Of a DNA stretch of 64,000 nucleotides, positions 34,523 through 46,000 are shown piece by piece (position 1 is the stretch's first letter; each line of letters begins with the position of its first letter). A program made the translations under genes and the position numbers. Below the pieces are notes generated by a model that was not told where the DNA came from, made no database searches, and saw only the letters and a program-made list of their open reading frames with translations. Source of the stretch: Parietaria judaica (lineage: Eukaryota > Streptophyta > Magnoliopsida > Rosales > Urticaceae); NCBI GenBank assembly GCA_954871525.1, contig OX940864.1, positions 6,628,001-6,692,000 of the forward strand, read 5' to 3'.

Positions 34523-36453
34523 ACATCATATATATATAAGGTCGTTCATAGGATGATATTATAGGAAGGAAAATAAAAAACAGTTACGGGTCTTTATTGG
34601 CACATTTAATACCATCTCTTTTAAGCTATTATTTAGAACCTTTCACTTTCTTTCTTTGTTATTTATTTTCTTTTTCTGGAATTGATCACAAGTTCACAAC
34701 TTGCTCAATTAGTTAATTAAAGAATTAATATCTTGAACATTTGGAATTGCATTGATCGAATAAATATATTAGTTATAGAATCAAATATGTTTACTACTCG
34801 ATCGGTTTCTCTCGCCATACGCTTTCGAAAATTGTATTCTAGATTCGCCACTCAATATTACTTAACGATAATATTAATAATACATTTGACGTTAATACAA
34901 ACTTTTTGTTGCCTATTTTCTTCTATGAGAACAAGGGCATCACCAAATAATATATAATTGTCAATTTTATTGAGGACCACCTACGATTATTTGAAATTAT
35001 TCGCGTGGCTATAATATAATTGCAATGAAGAATTGAAAACAATTTGAACTAGGAACAAATAACTTTTAAAGCCTGTCTTTTTTCTTCTTTAAATTAAAAA
35101 AAAAATGTGATTGTTAATATGATTAATCATGAATTCAGATTTTCCACTAGCCTCACACCATTACTTGCTTGGCTAAGGATGATATGGACACTTGTGGTAC
35201 TCAAACAATGGAATCCACAACTTTGTTCATTTTGTTCCATCAAATTCCAAACCTATTGAATGCTTTAGATATTTATTTATTTGTTGGAACAAAGAATAAA
35301 ACTTTTGGCCTTTTCACAAACTATAACTTCTCCAAAAGCTTTTTTTTTTTGTACAAAATAATAACTAATGTTAGTGTTGAAGGACAAGTATTCAAGACCA
35401 TTGAAGATCATGCGCACAAAGTGTAAATGATATCTTTGATTATAGTTATATATTTATATTATTGTTATTTGGAAAAAAGGGTCACCCTAAAACTCTTTAA
35501 GAAGATTACAGAATCCTTGGTTTCAAAAAAGAAGATTATACATGTCATGTTGTCAAACTCAACGCTCAACATCACTAGGAAAAGTGGCAACCACTATAAC
35601 CTAATTCAAGTCCAATATTAATACATGCATATATATAATAGCAAGAGAGAGAAGAAAGCCAGAGAGTATTAAGTAAAAATAAATAGACGAACTTTAGACA
35701 AAAATTAAGACAAATAAACAGATTTGGTCCCTAGATTAAGACGGGATGTGCAAAAATGTACTTTTGTTGGAAAAGTAGAAGTAAATGTCCCTCGCTATGA
35801 ATTTGGGTGCAGAAATGAGTAATTGACCGAAAGATAAGAGTACTTTTTTCTTCTTTTTTATGATAAAACGTATCCAATTGGGCGAGAGTAGCATCGGTAA
35901 AACATCAGCATGTGGTAGTAAGCTCACATTCCTGTTTTTACTTAAAAAAAAAAAGTACAAGAAAATTAGTCAGTGTTGTAGCCTTTTTATCAATTTAGTT
36001 CTTTCGTGCAACTGAAGATAAAAAAAAAAAATACTTATGTAAATATTGAAATATTTTTTAAAAGGTATTAAAATATCAATTTATATATTATTTTTGAAAC
36101 TTTTCAACTTTTTTTTGCGCTCCTTTAATGAAAAACAATCATCTCCGCACTAAATCTACAACAGAAGAGCCATTACCGCTATATCTCTAACGGATGCCCA
36201 TTTTCCTGTGCATCATAGAGACCATTGCCGCTATTTCTGTAACAAAGAGGCTGTTTTCGCATATCTATTAATTAAAGGACCAAATCTGAAAAACTTCTTA
36301 ACCAAAATTTAAAAATGTTTAGAAAGAGAGAGGGAGCGAGAAAAACTTAAATTGATATTAATACCGACAACAACATTGAATCAAAATTCAAAACTAAGAC
36401 AATTTTAATAAAACCAAAAATAGTAGTGATAAATTACTGTATATATATATATA
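32834..36453. other. Intergenic, no gene recognised
   Basis: AT-rich. A patch of mixed composition at 33170-33370 has no recognisable reading frame. A long (AT)n microsatellite lies at 34459-34519. ORFs at 33774, 34733, 35169, 35427 and 35736 lack domains, codon structure or splice context and are probably chance. Confidence 0.5.
34459..34519. repeat. (AT)n microsatellite
   Basis: AT run of about 60 bp in intergenic DNA. Confidence 0.95.
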
Positions 36454-36582
36454 TGAGAGAGAGAAGATAGAAACTGTCGATGTATTTGGAATGATGGCAA
36501 TAATACAATAATGTTTAGGTTATACTAAAGAAAAGGACTAAATAACAAATAGGAGAAAACATAGGGACTTTAAATGCTAATA
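36454..36582 (-). repeat. 3' LTR of the intact Copia
   Basis: On the minus strand it starts TATTAGCATT and ends TCTCTCTCA, that is TA..CA rather than TG..CA. The limits come from comparison with the 5' LTR and the flanking polypurine tract. Confidence 0.9.
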
Positions 36583-36595
36583 CCGCCTCTCAAAC

Positions 36596-39500
36596 TCACG
36601 ATGCTACAGCAACAAGCATTGAGAGTTTGCTAACTAAAAAACGAAAACGAGAAGATGAAAGCGCCTTGGTGAAAAGATCGGCAATTTGAACCGATGAAGA
36701 GACAAAAGGCAATGTGATGTTGTTACATTGAAAGTGATGTCTGACCACATGACAATCAATCTCAATGTGTTTCGTACGTTCGTGAAACACCGCATTCCTT
36801 GCAATCTGAATGGCACTCTTATTGTCGCAAAACAACGGAGTGGGCTGAGGAGAGCTAACACCCATATCTGCAAGTAACCATCGCAACCAAACAATCTCAC
36901 ATGTCGTAGATGCCATGGCTCGATACTCCGCTTCTGTGGACGACCGAGAGATAACATCTTGTTTCTTGCTCTTCCACGATATAAGAGAATCGCCTAGGAA
37001 AATACAGAAACCCGTGGTTGACTTGCGATCAGTGGGATCGCCAGCCCAGTCAGCATCGGTATACGCACGAAGACCCAATGAAGAGCTCGACGATAGGAGT
37101 AGGCTTTGAAATTGAGTTCCTCGAAGAAACCGAAGAATACGAAGAACAGCGCTCCAATGAACTGTAGTAGGAGCCACAACAAACTGACTAACCACGTGAA
37201 CGGCATGAGCAATATCGGGACGCGTAATAGTTAGGTAAACCAAACTACCAACAATGGCACGATACAAAGCAGGATCCGGTAAAGCTACTCCATCAGTCAA
37301 AGCATATCGAGCGTTGGTTTCAATTGGAGTATCCACCACTTTGTTGTCTGTAAGCTGTGCACGCTCAAATATATCAGCAATATACTTTGACTGAGATAAG
37401 ATATATCCTTTCGGAGATGAAGCAACCTCGATTCCCAGAAAGTACCGTAGCATTCCCAAATCCTTCATAGCAAAGCAGCGAGCTAACTTTATCTTGAGAC
37501 ATTCAATCTCATCGTCATCATCACCAGTAATAATCATATCATCAACGTACAAAGAGAGAAGAATACGACCTTTTCCGGTGCACTTAATGAATAAAGCATA
37601 ATCATGGTGACTACGAGAGAAGCCAAGTGATGTGATCACGGTAGAGAACTTCTCAAACCAAGCACGAGGCGCCTGCTTGAGACCGTAGAGGGCTTTCCGA
37701 AGCTTGCAAACTTCACCAACCTTGTGAGTGACACCGGGAGGCGGATCCATATAAACTTCTTCGTGGAGATCACCGTTGAGAAAAGCATTTTTCACGTCCA
37801 TCTGAGAGATTTTCCACCCACGAACAGAAGCAACAGCGATGAGAGTTTTAATTGTAGTCATTTTGGCAATCGGAGCAAATGTCTCTTCGTAATCCATGCC
37901 ATATTGCTGAGAAAACCCCCTAGCAACGAGTCGAGCTTTGTATCTTTCAACGGATCCATCGGACTTAGTTTTGATCTTGTAAACCCATCGGGAACCAATT
38001 GTGCGTTTTCCCGGTGGTAACAAAACCAAATCCCAAGTTCGTGTTTGACGCAGTGCCAAAAGTTCCTCATCCATAGCATTCTGCCAAAGAGGGTCAAGAA
38101 CAGCTTCCCGATAGGACGAGGGCTCAGAAATTTTATGAATAGATGTTAGGAAAGACACAAAGGAACTAGAGTAACATGAATATGAAAAATCTGGGAGTTT
38201 AGTGGACTTACGGACCCTACTCGATGAGCGAGGTGGAGGATCCACATTCTCTAGAGCTGATTGCGAGACCACTGGTTGAGGAGGCGAATATGTGGCGGGA
38301 ACAATAGTACATGAGTTTGTTGCCTCATCACATGGAGCAACAGGAGGCTCGAGATGATCTTCATCAGTATCAAAAGGATCAATACTGACTAGATCTGATT
38401 TTGTCATATTATGGGAATTTTCTGGAACCGAAAAGTATGGAATATGTTCAAGGAAGAATACATGACGAGAGACATACAATTTTTGACCAATGGGATCAAA
38501 GCAACGATATCCTTTTTGACCAATCCCATAACCCAAGAAAACACACAACACAGATCGAGAAGTCAATTTACTACGCTCAACACTAGGGCGTAGCACAAAA
38601 CAAGCTGACCCAAAGACACGTAATGCGGAATAATCAGGAGACTGACCATGAATCTTTTCAAAAGGTGACAAGCCTGAGTTATGTGAAGTAGGAATTCTAT
38701 TTATCAGATAAACGGAGGTCAGAACAGCTTCTCCCCAAAACACAGCTGGAACCTGAGATGATAAAAGAAGTGATCGAGCAGTTTCAATGATATGACGATG
38801 TTTTCGTTCTGCTACACCATTTTGTTGAGGGGTATCGGTACATGAACTCTGATGAAGAGTTCCGTCAGAGCTAAGTAACCTGGAAAAATCATGAGATGTG
38901 TATTCCCCTCCTAAATCACACCGGAAACATTTTATGACTGACGAATATTGGGTTTTGACAAGAGCTCGAAACATATAAAATATATTCAGAAATTCAGAAC
39001 GACGTTTCATAAGGTAAACCCAAGTGTAACGAGTGTAGTCATCAACGAAAGATACATAATAACGGGAACCCCCTTTTGTGGGCAAAGAGGAGGGTCCCCA
39101 TACATCAGAGTGAATGAGATCAAAAGGTGCAGTTGATTGAGATAAACTTCTAGGAAATGGTAATGCCGAAAATTTAGCAAGTTTACAACCACTACAATCA
39201 GACACATCATGAGTTTTCAAATTACCCAATACACCCGTAGAAACTAAAAACTTTAAACGAGATCCCGAAACATGACCCAAACGAGAATGCCATAAGTAAA
39301 AATCAGAAGACGAACGACTCAACCGAAAAGATGACAAATCGACACTAGAAGCGGCAACACTCTCGGGCACTTTAAGTTCATCCACCACATACAGACCTCC
39401 TTCCCTATGGCCTGTCCCAATCAGCTTCTGAGCATGTGGATCCTGTACAAAACAATGAGATTTAGTGAAGATGACAAAATAGTCAAAGTCGCACAATTTA

Positions 39501-40732
39501 CCAACCGAAGCAAGATTCAAAGTGAGATTCGGAATATAGTAAGCATGCGGAAGGTTTAGGTGGGGTGTACGGATAGGACCAACACCGACCAATGGCATAT
39601 GATTACCATTAGCCGTTGTTATGGATACGGATGAATTTGGAGACAACGAAGAAAAACATGATTTCTCAGGAGACATATGATCAGTAGCACCAGAATCAAG
39701 AACCCAAGTGGGAGAAGATATACCTGAAGGACCAGAGTTTTTGAGAGAGGACAAACCGACAGGGGAAGCAGCGGATAAGGCTTGAGGTTGCGAGGCGAGA
39801 AACTTTTGGAATTGCTCAATCAACGATGGATCTGATGTAGACACTTCAGCACTACTCGTTTGAAAAGCTTGATTAGTAGCTTTCCATGGAGGCTTCTGAG
39901 ATACCGACGACGTGCGTCGATGCGGCTGTTTTCCTTTATTGACCAATAAAGGACATTGTCCCTTCCAATGCCCTTTTTGCTTACAAAACGCACATTCATC
40001 TATGCCCACACGAGTATTTGAGCGACTCGGATGGTTACTAGATGAACTCTGAGGGGAAGCAGCAAAAACAGATGGAACAGCCGTTGAAGAAGTCTGTTTG
40101 TCAGTGCGAGTCTTCAGCCGAATCTCTTCTGCCATCAATTCATTCACAACGGAGTCAACCGAAGGCAAAGGGCTCCGGTGTAAAATGGACCCGCGTAGAG
40201 CTTCGTAGTCATCTCGAAGCGCCATCAAGAACTGAACAAGACGTTGTTCCTCTCTGAATTGGATGTAAGGCTCCACTGAACGTAAATTGGCGGGTTCGAT
40301 CTGAGCCAACTCATCCCATAAAGAAGACATAGCATAGTAGAATTCCTGGATCGACGAATCATCTTGCTTGAGAGCCCGAATGTCAGTTTCCAATTGATAG
40401 CGTCGAGCAAAATTAGACTGAGTATACAATCTCTCAAGATGCTCCCAAACAAGCTTTGCTGTCTCAAATTTTGCCAATTGAACGCCTATCGAATGAGTCA
40501 CAGAATTGTTTATCCATGTGATGATTTTCGAATTGTCGGCTTCCCAAATCTCCAGTTGCGCGTCATAAGAATCATTCGACTTGTCAGTGGGCGGCAATTT
40601 AGTACCCGAAATATACCCCCACATAGATTTTCCCTTCAGAAAGTTCTTCATCACGTAACTCCAATACGAATAGTTCTTTCCATCTAACTGTGCGCTAATC
40701 GACTGAAGCGAATCATCCTTTCGACTAGCCAT
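36596..40732 (-). CDS. Copia Gag-Pol polyprotein, intact 1378 aa
   Basis: One open frame from ATG at 40730-40732 (MASRKDDSL; the frame is open a few codons further up but without ATG) to TGA at 36596-36598. Order: Gag with UBN2-type core (about 20-190), zinc knuckle C247-X2-C250-X4-H255-X4-C260, protease D346-S-G (WVLDSGATDHMS), GAG-pre-integrase with HHCC (LWHSRLGH, CSGCKLAK), integrase with D,D,E residues in HSDVWGPS, RCDLGGEY and NGVAERKHRH, reverse transcriptase with YVDD at 1062-1065, and RNase H (SRSSTEAEYRAM, HERTKHIEIDCH). All catalytic motifs look normal, so the polyprotein may be functional. Domain order PR-IN-RT-RH defines Copia/Pseudoviridae-type elements. The C-terminus ends only a few bases before the 3' polypurine tract. 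Confidence 0.95.
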   Translation of the reverse strand: MASRKDDSLQSISAQLDGKNYSYWSYVMKNFLKGKSMWGYISGTKLPPTDKSNDSYDAQLEIWEADNSKIITWINNSVTHSIGVQLAKFETAKLVWEHLERLYTQSNFARRYQLETDIRALKQDDSSIQEFYYAMSSLWDELAQIEPANLRSVEPYIQFREEQRLVQFLMALRDDYEALRGSILHRSPLPSVDSVVNELMAEEIRLKTRTDKQTSSTAVPSVFAASPQSSSSNHPSRSNTRVGIDECAFCKQKGHWKGQCPLLVNKGKQPHRRTSSVSQKPPWKATNQAFQTSSAEVSTSDPSLIEQFQKFLASQPQALSAASPVGLSSLKNSGPSGISSPTWVLDSGATDHMSPEKSCFSSLSPNSSVSITTANGNHMPLVGVGPIRTPHLNLPHAYYIPNLTLNLASVGKLCDFDYFVIFTKSHCFVQDPHAQKLIGTGHREGGLYVVDELKVPESVAASSVDLSSFRLSRSSSDFYLWHSRLGHVSGSRLKFLVSTGVLGNLKTHDVSDCSGCKLAKFSALPFPRSLSQSTAPFDLIHSDVWGPSSLPTKGGSRYYVSFVDDYTRYTWVYLMKRRSEFLNIFYMFRALVKTQYSSVIKCFRCDLGGEYTSHDFSRLLSSDGTLHQSSCTDTPQQNGVAERKHRHIIETARSLLLSSQVPAVFWGEAVLTSVYLINRIPTSHNSGLSPFEKIHGQSPDYSALRVFGSACFVLRPSVERSKLTSRSVLCVFLGYGIGQKGYRCFDPIGQKLYVSRHVFFLEHIPYFSVPENSHNMTKSDLVSIDPFDTDEDHLEPPVAPCDEATNSCTIVPATYSPPQPVVSQSALENVDPPPRSSSRVRKSTKLPDFSYSCYSSSFVSFLTSIHKISEPSSYREAVLDPLWQNAMDEELLALRQTRTWDLVLLPPGKRTIGSRWVYKIKTKSDGSVERYKARLVARGFSQQYGMDYEETFAPIAKMTTIKTLIAVASVRGWKISQMDVKNAFLNGDLHEEVYMDPPPGVTHKVGEVCKLRKALYGLKQAPRAWFEKFSTVITSLGFSRSHHDYALFIKCTGKGRILLSLYVDDMIITGDDDDEIECLKIKLARCFAMKDLGMLRYFLGIEVASSPKGYILSQSKYIADIFERAQLTDNKVVDTPIETNARYALTDGVALPDPALYRAIVGSLVYLTITRPDIAHAVHVVSQFVVAPTTVHWSAVLRILRFLRGTQFQSLLLSSSSSLGLRAYTDADWAGDPTDRKSTTGFCIFLGDSLISWKSKKQDVISRSSTEAEYRAMASTTCEIVWLRWLLADMGVSSPQPTPLFCDNKSAIQIARNAVFHERTKHIEIDCHVVRHHFQCNNITLPFVSSSVQIADLFTKALSSSRFRFLVSKLSMLVAVAS

Positions 40733-40860
40733 GACGAACAAGTACCAAACAAACCAAATCCAAACAACAAATTGACCAATCTAACAAAAGCCCCAAATTC
40801 CACAAACCCTAGGCATCAAAATCACAGAAATCGAAGCACCAGATTGCATACCAAATTCGC

Positions 40861-40919
40861 TATGAACAGTGCTATGAACAGTGCCGAACAGTGCGATGAA
40901 CAGTGCGCGATGAACAGTA
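40861..40919. repeat. GAACAGTGC short repeats in the Copia leader
   Basis: Five or so copies of a 9-14 bp unit (TGAACAGTGC with variable spacer GA, CTA, CGC) lie between the primer-binding site and the gag start, in the untranslated leader of the intact Copia. Confidence 0.9.
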
Positions 40920-40948
40920 CACAGATTCAATCTTCCTCAAGATTCATG

Positions 40949-40960
40949 GCTCTGATACCA
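40949..40960 (-). other. Primer-binding site of the intact Copia
   Basis: TGGTATCAGAGC on the minus strand, directly next to the 5' LTR; complementary to initiator tRNA-Met. Confidence 0.92.
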
Positions 40961-41091
40961 TGAGAGAGAGAGAAGAGAGAAACTGTCGATGTATTTGGAA
41001 TGATGGCAATAATACAATAATGTTTAGGTTATACTAAAGAAAATGACTAAATAACAAATAGGAGAAAACATAGGGACTTTAAATGCTAATA
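40961..41091 (-). repeat. 5' LTR of the intact Copia
   Basis: Nearly identical to 36454-36582. It is very short for a Copia LTR (131 bp), and no clear TATA box was identified inside it. Confidence 0.9.
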
Positions 41092-41376
41092 ATATATATA
41101 TAGACTTATAGAGAGAGAGAGTAATTAAGTTAAAAAATTAATATTTTGAAAGAACTAAAATCAAAACTAAGAACTCACAAGGCACTAAAACGACAAACGT
41201 TTTTCTCTTCTTCCGATATATACACCTAAATATTCATATACAATAAATATACCAAGTATCAATGGAAATAGAAGGATAACAATATGCTAAAAACACCAAA
41301 CAAAAATCATATATCTAATTATCATCATCATCACTTAATCAACATGGAACACCAAATTCCAACGTTGAAAAACCAC

Positions 41377-41886
41377 TCAATAGTGGTGGCGCTTTCGGGG
41401 ATCTGACCCCGCAGCGATCCGGGTCTGGACTCGCTCGAACTCGGAGATCCGACACGGAATCGTGATACCGCCTTGGTGCTTAAACCCGTACTCCTCCTCG
41501 GACTCTTTCAGTAGCTCGCCGAACAAAGGGTGGTTGAAGTAAATCACCGGCACCAAAACGCGGCAAAAGTCGCCGTCGTCTTGCCCCACGTACACCGCCA
41601 GATGGCCCTTCGGGACCGTCATCGCCTTGCTCTTCTCGTAGTCGTTTCGGGCCGGGTCTTCGTCAAGTAGAGCATAACCCGAGCCGTGCTTCAGTCGGCA
41701 TAGCGATTTCGCGCCAGTGGTCAGCCGGCGACCCCAGGTGATCAGCTTCGAGATAGGCTTCGGGCACCGGGTCGGTTTCGTCTGGCGTAAGCGGTTGTAA
41801 CCTGGACGGATCCGGGTTCTCCGGAGGATCCATCGGGTGAACCGAAAGAGACGTTTCCCGAGCTTGAAGCCTCGAATCTTTGTCAT
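41377..41886 (-). CDS. SAUR-family auxin-responsive protein
   Basis: A single-exon gene of 169 aa, from ATG 41884-41886 to TGA 41377-41379. The basic N-terminus (MTKIRGFKLGKRLFRFTRW) and the SAUR domain at about 88-155 (VPKGHLAVYVG, VPVIYFNHPLFGELL, EEYGF, GGITIPC) are typical of the longer SAUR36/SAUR72-like members. Family members are small, auxin-induced and often bind PP2C-D phosphatases to promote cell expansion; that role is inferred from the family. The frame stays open upstream to 41967 but has no in-frame ATG there, which supports the chosen start. The gene is intron-less and GC-rich compared with its surroundings, as usual for SAURs. The intact Copia ends 285 bp downstream of its stop codon. 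Confidence 0.93.
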   Translation of the reverse strand: MTKIRGFKLGKRLFRFTRWILRRTRIRPGYNRLRQTKPTRCPKPISKLITWGRRLTTGAKSLCRLKHGSGYALLDEDPARNDYEKSKAMTVPKGHLAVYVGQDDGDFCRVLVPVIYFNHPLFGELLKESEEEYGFKHQGGITIPCRISEFERVQTRIAAGSDPRKRHHY

Positions 41887-42022
41887 TTTTTTTCGGTTCT
41901 TTCGAATTCCACGAACGAATAAGGAAACGGAAATGGGAAAGGAGACGGGTTTCAAGAGAAGGGCCAAGGATCGGCCTCGGACATGGTAAGACGGGAGAGA
42001 GATAAGCTGGGATGTTTGACAT
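41663..42022 (-). other. Overlapping upstream ORF in the SAUR leader
   Basis: ATG at 42020-42022 opens a 119-codon frame that runs past the SAUR start and overlaps it out of frame by about 224 bases. A shorter uORF (42037-42069, ten codons, MKNTIICVLE) lies just upstream. If the transcript starts near the TATA box at 42215-42222, both would be in the leader and could lower SAUR translation. The long uORF shows no domain. Confidence 0.5.
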
Positions 42023-42214
42023 TCTCCGGAGAATCTCTACTCAAGAACACAGATAATTGTATTCTTCATCAAGGACCTCAGAAATGGGAGATCAATCGTT
42101 AGGGTTTTTGGTTGTTGATGGTTTTGAATTAAGGTTGAAGAGATTTGATTGGCGTATGTTTTGGAATTTGGCTAGTTTTTGAGGCACAAGACTGTTGAGA
42201 GAAGAGAACTGTGG

Positions 42215-42222
42215 TTTATATA
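42215..42222 (-). promoter_or_regulatory. TATA box candidate for the SAUR gene
   Basis: TATATAAA on the minus strand, 330 bp upstream of the SAUR ATG. It implies a leader of roughly 300 nt. No auxin-response TGTCTC pair was confirmed nearby. Confidence 0.5.
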
Positions 42223-42836
42223 GACAGAGAGGGAGCCTCCGAAAGGTCAGATTGTAAAGAACGACGTCATATGACCGTATGTGCTAAAATAACTCCTTAT
42301 ATTAATTAATAATTTTAATGAATATATATTTTGATTCGAATCCACTCTCGTGGCATGATCGAAGTTCGATCCACCACTTTTGGAAACGACATGAGACGGT
42401 CTACCCGTCTTTACACATACGAGACAAAATTATCACATGTCATGTCCGTTATTCGTTATTACAACCTTCTTTTTTGATGTCAAAGACCAGAAGATACGCG
42501 CAAATTATCATTGGATCTCGTTTTTTCTCAACACTCTGAATTAACTTACTAAATTCATAGTCGATGATCAACTAATAATCTTGATATATAATATTCTAAC
42601 GTTATTATTCATCAAAATTATAGTGTAATTCACATGGACACAAAATGCAAAACGGATACTACATCATCAAATACATATTTGAGTTTGATCAATACAAATA
42701 TCATCAGTAAGGAGGAACAAAGAATGGCCATTAACAAAATATTGAATTGTGTGCATTTAATGTAAGTAATCCTTTATAAATTACGTTATTGAATTGGTGA
42801 AAGTATTATATGGTTAACTACTTTAAAGTATGTATT

Positions 42837-43083
42837 AGAGTAAATATCACTAATGCCCCTTAAACTTATCACTTTTTATGAGTTTGTCCGTGTGCTTTAT
42901 TTTGTATCACTTTGCTCCCCAAACTTATCAATTTGCATCATAATACCTCTTTTAACTTTTTCGTGTTCGGGAGCAAACTAATATCAAATGATAAATTCAA
43001 GGGGTAAACAGATAAAAAAAAAAGTGCAAGGGGTGAATTGATACGCAGTTAAAAGTTTTTGGGGTATTAGTGATAATTACTCT
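42837..43083. mobile_element. MITE of 247 bp, MULE-like
   Basis: Left end AGAGTAAATATCACTAATGC and right end GGGGTATTAGTGATAATTACTCT (its last 20 bases are the inverted match) form terminal inverted repeats. Inner parts contain CCCCTTAAACTTATCA and CCCCAAACTTATCAA. No coding capacity. A target duplication was not readable. Confidence 0.65.
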
Positions 43084-46000
43084 ATTTATGAAGTTAAAAA
43101 CAATATGAATGGATTAAGGTGCCTTTTAATGTTATGATAAGTTACATGAGTCATCTAAGACGGGCCAACACGAATAAGAATAATACGATACATACATAAT
43201 ATAAGTTTGAATCTCTTTTTCAAACATGGTTATCAAAACAAATAATTTTATGCCCGTAAATTTGTTAAAAACGATAATGAAACGACGCGAAAACACAAAA
43301 TATCCCGACCGAACCAACACAAAATATCAATGTCGTCAAAGTCAATCGTCTCAATGTAAGAACAGTCAACGAGTGTGCACCGTGCGATGAACTGCCACGT
43401 GGATGGTTTGGAATCGCTGTCACTGAATCACTAGAGTCGTCGCTGTGAGATTATCAAATCCTTGGGCTTGATTATTTTGAAAATGAGAACGAACAAGGTC
43501 CAAAATCTGACTTTGTTCCAAGAAAGTGCGGAGATTGGTACACGTAAGTACCATTAGAATAATTGGCTCTTTCATTGATTGATGACAAAGAATCGAGGTT
43601 TTATTTGGTGTTGTCGGGTCCATGTTTACTATCCTGCAGTCTCTAGCCACGTGACAAACTCGTGGTCCTTTTTTTTTTTTTTTTTTTAACTCGATGAACT
43701 ACTTTGTCCGTTGAGTCTACTATATAGTATTTTACTATTTTCTAGTGCATTACAGACGAAAACAATCCCTAGTTCAATGCCCTGAATCACGGAAATATCT
43801 TTTGTTTTTATATAAGATTATTTTCTGAAGTGATTATATAATATATTTAAGGAATCAAGTATTATATATTGGTTAATTATAAGATGTCGTTTAATTAGTT
43901 TATTAGGTAGGAAGTACAAATTATAGAGATATCTGATATTTTCCCCCTTAATTTTAATGACTTTCTTAGAAATATTCAAAAACATAGCAACATAAATAAA
44001 CTAGAGGATACATATAACTCCAATCATTTTTATAGAAAAATATTTGTTTATGTTCAATTATTTAAAAGTTTAATTATTATTTTATGCTTGTTTTTATTTT
44101 TATTTTCTATTATTTTGCTAATTAAATATGTTAGATATGTGAGATATATTTATGTTAGATATATTTATGTTATAATCATTTTCCTTTTAAGTATTTATAA
44201 TATATTTGAGAGGGTTCCAAGATTAGTGTCTCCGGCTAATCAAAAGAATTCATAAATAACTAAAAAATTATTATATTCTCCTAACTAATTTTTCTTTGGT
44301 TTTCCTCACAATTTGCATTCGATCTAGAATGACCCAAATTAATATATGGATTGTGGGGAATATTGAAAACGAATTGAAGTATATAATATCACATTCGTTT
44401 GGAGAAGCAATAGTTAAACTCATTGATTTCGACTCTAAATGTTGATCGATGACTGTTTTATTAATCTTTATATGTTTATTTGGTCAATACGCGTCATTAA
44501 AATGAATTGAATTGGTTTTCGGTTATCATATTAACGTGTAGTTTTAACTAGAAATAGAAATTTAAGACCAAATGTGTTCTTCGTAATTAAATAAAGCAAT
44601 TAGTTTGTGTGGACAAATAATGCAATAGCGCTTGTTAAGAGTATGAAAGGAGAACATACTTTTTAATTTCCATTTTATTGGTGATGATGTTGATTATATA
44701 TATATATATACACACACACACATATATATATATGCATAACTGATGTCTTAATTGAGTAATACCAAGGTAATAATATACAAAATCAATCATATTAAATGTA
44801 GGCAATTTGCTCGTCTTTTTATAAATGTAGTGGGACTCAATAATTGAAAATGGTTATGGTTAGTAATTACATGAAAATGTCTCGTATAGTGTCTAATAGA
44901 CCATAGCTTTCAACATAATAAGTCATCACAAATTGATATTGGCTGTTATTATTCTATTGTGCAAAAAAATAATTTTTTATATTATAATTGAAAAACCGCT
45001 ATTTCCCCATTAGAAGTAGTGTGAAATATGCTTGGAAAATCTTTTTTTTTTTTAAGTAATAGATAAATATCTGAAATCCTACTAATAGAGTGTACAAAAA
45101 TCTCGACGAGAGTTGCGTATAAGAAACGTAAAGCAAAAAAAATAAGGTTCCAAATTATAGAAAATAGGAAAAAATACATGGTAAACCAAATACAACGAGT
45201 TATAAATCCGTCGAATTAAGATGTGAAGACCAGCAATAATAACTCGAATTCTGTGCGACCAATCTAGTAACGACGCCAACAACTCTATTAATCTAAATAT
45301 GAGTGAAAAATAAAATTATAAGTCCTAAAAAACAAAGACGTTTACAAAATTGAGTTTTTAGCCTCTAAAAAAATCAAATAATTCTTAAAAAATTAAAATT
45401 ATATACATAGAGTGGTATTAAAACTAAAATTTAGCCCAACAGAATAAGATCTTTCAAAAAATAAGCATAACGACTATCTAAATTAAATACCACACAATAT
45501 TAAGAGCAAATGAATTAGCAAATATTATTGCATTGTTAATCGACCTATATATACAGGAAAACTGCTAGACAACTAAAATGATATTTGATTTTTTTTTTTA
45601 ATGAACGTCAAAGACTTCAAGCTCCGAAATTTCACGGGTATTTTTTTTATCATCCTAACTTAAAAGACTTAGAAAACAATTTAGGACTTCATTATTTTAT
45701 ATGCATTAGTAACCATTTTGTTATTTTGTATACATACATAAATACAAGGCTATTGTGCAGTCAGAAATATTATAACATATATACAAGTTGATATTTAATT
45801 TAAAAGAAACATTAGGTGTAGCGTAAATGGTTGGATGACCTACCAATTAAATAAAATCGCATAGTTTGTCCTATATGTTTACCTCATTCATTTATGTACG
45901 GAAATATGTACCTTTCATGTGTACAACTTGTACATATTGACCAGTATGATTAATAATATATGTATGTATAAATTGTATATTGGGATTTGGGCCATATATA

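Larger units (their letters stand above)
36454..41091 (-). mobile_element. Structurally intact, young-looking Copia retrotransposon
   Basis: A 4638-bp element on the minus strand with short direct LTRs (36454-36582, 129 bp; 40961-41091, 131 bp). By eye these differ by two substitutions and one 2-bp indel in a GA repeat. The primer-binding site TGGTATCAGAGC (minus strand, 40949-40960) abuts the 5' LTR, and a purine-rich tract (36583-36594) abuts the 3' LTR. ATATA at 36449-36453 and 41092-41096 is a plausible 5-bp target duplication, although both lie in AT repeats. One uninterrupted gag-pol ORF fills the interior. Similar LTRs plus an open ORF suggest recent transposition. Confidence 0.93.

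Noticed and set aside
41663..42022. 119-codon ORF as an independent protein gene
   Set aside because: Overlaps the SAUR coding frame antiphase and lacks any domain; kept only as a possible uORF.
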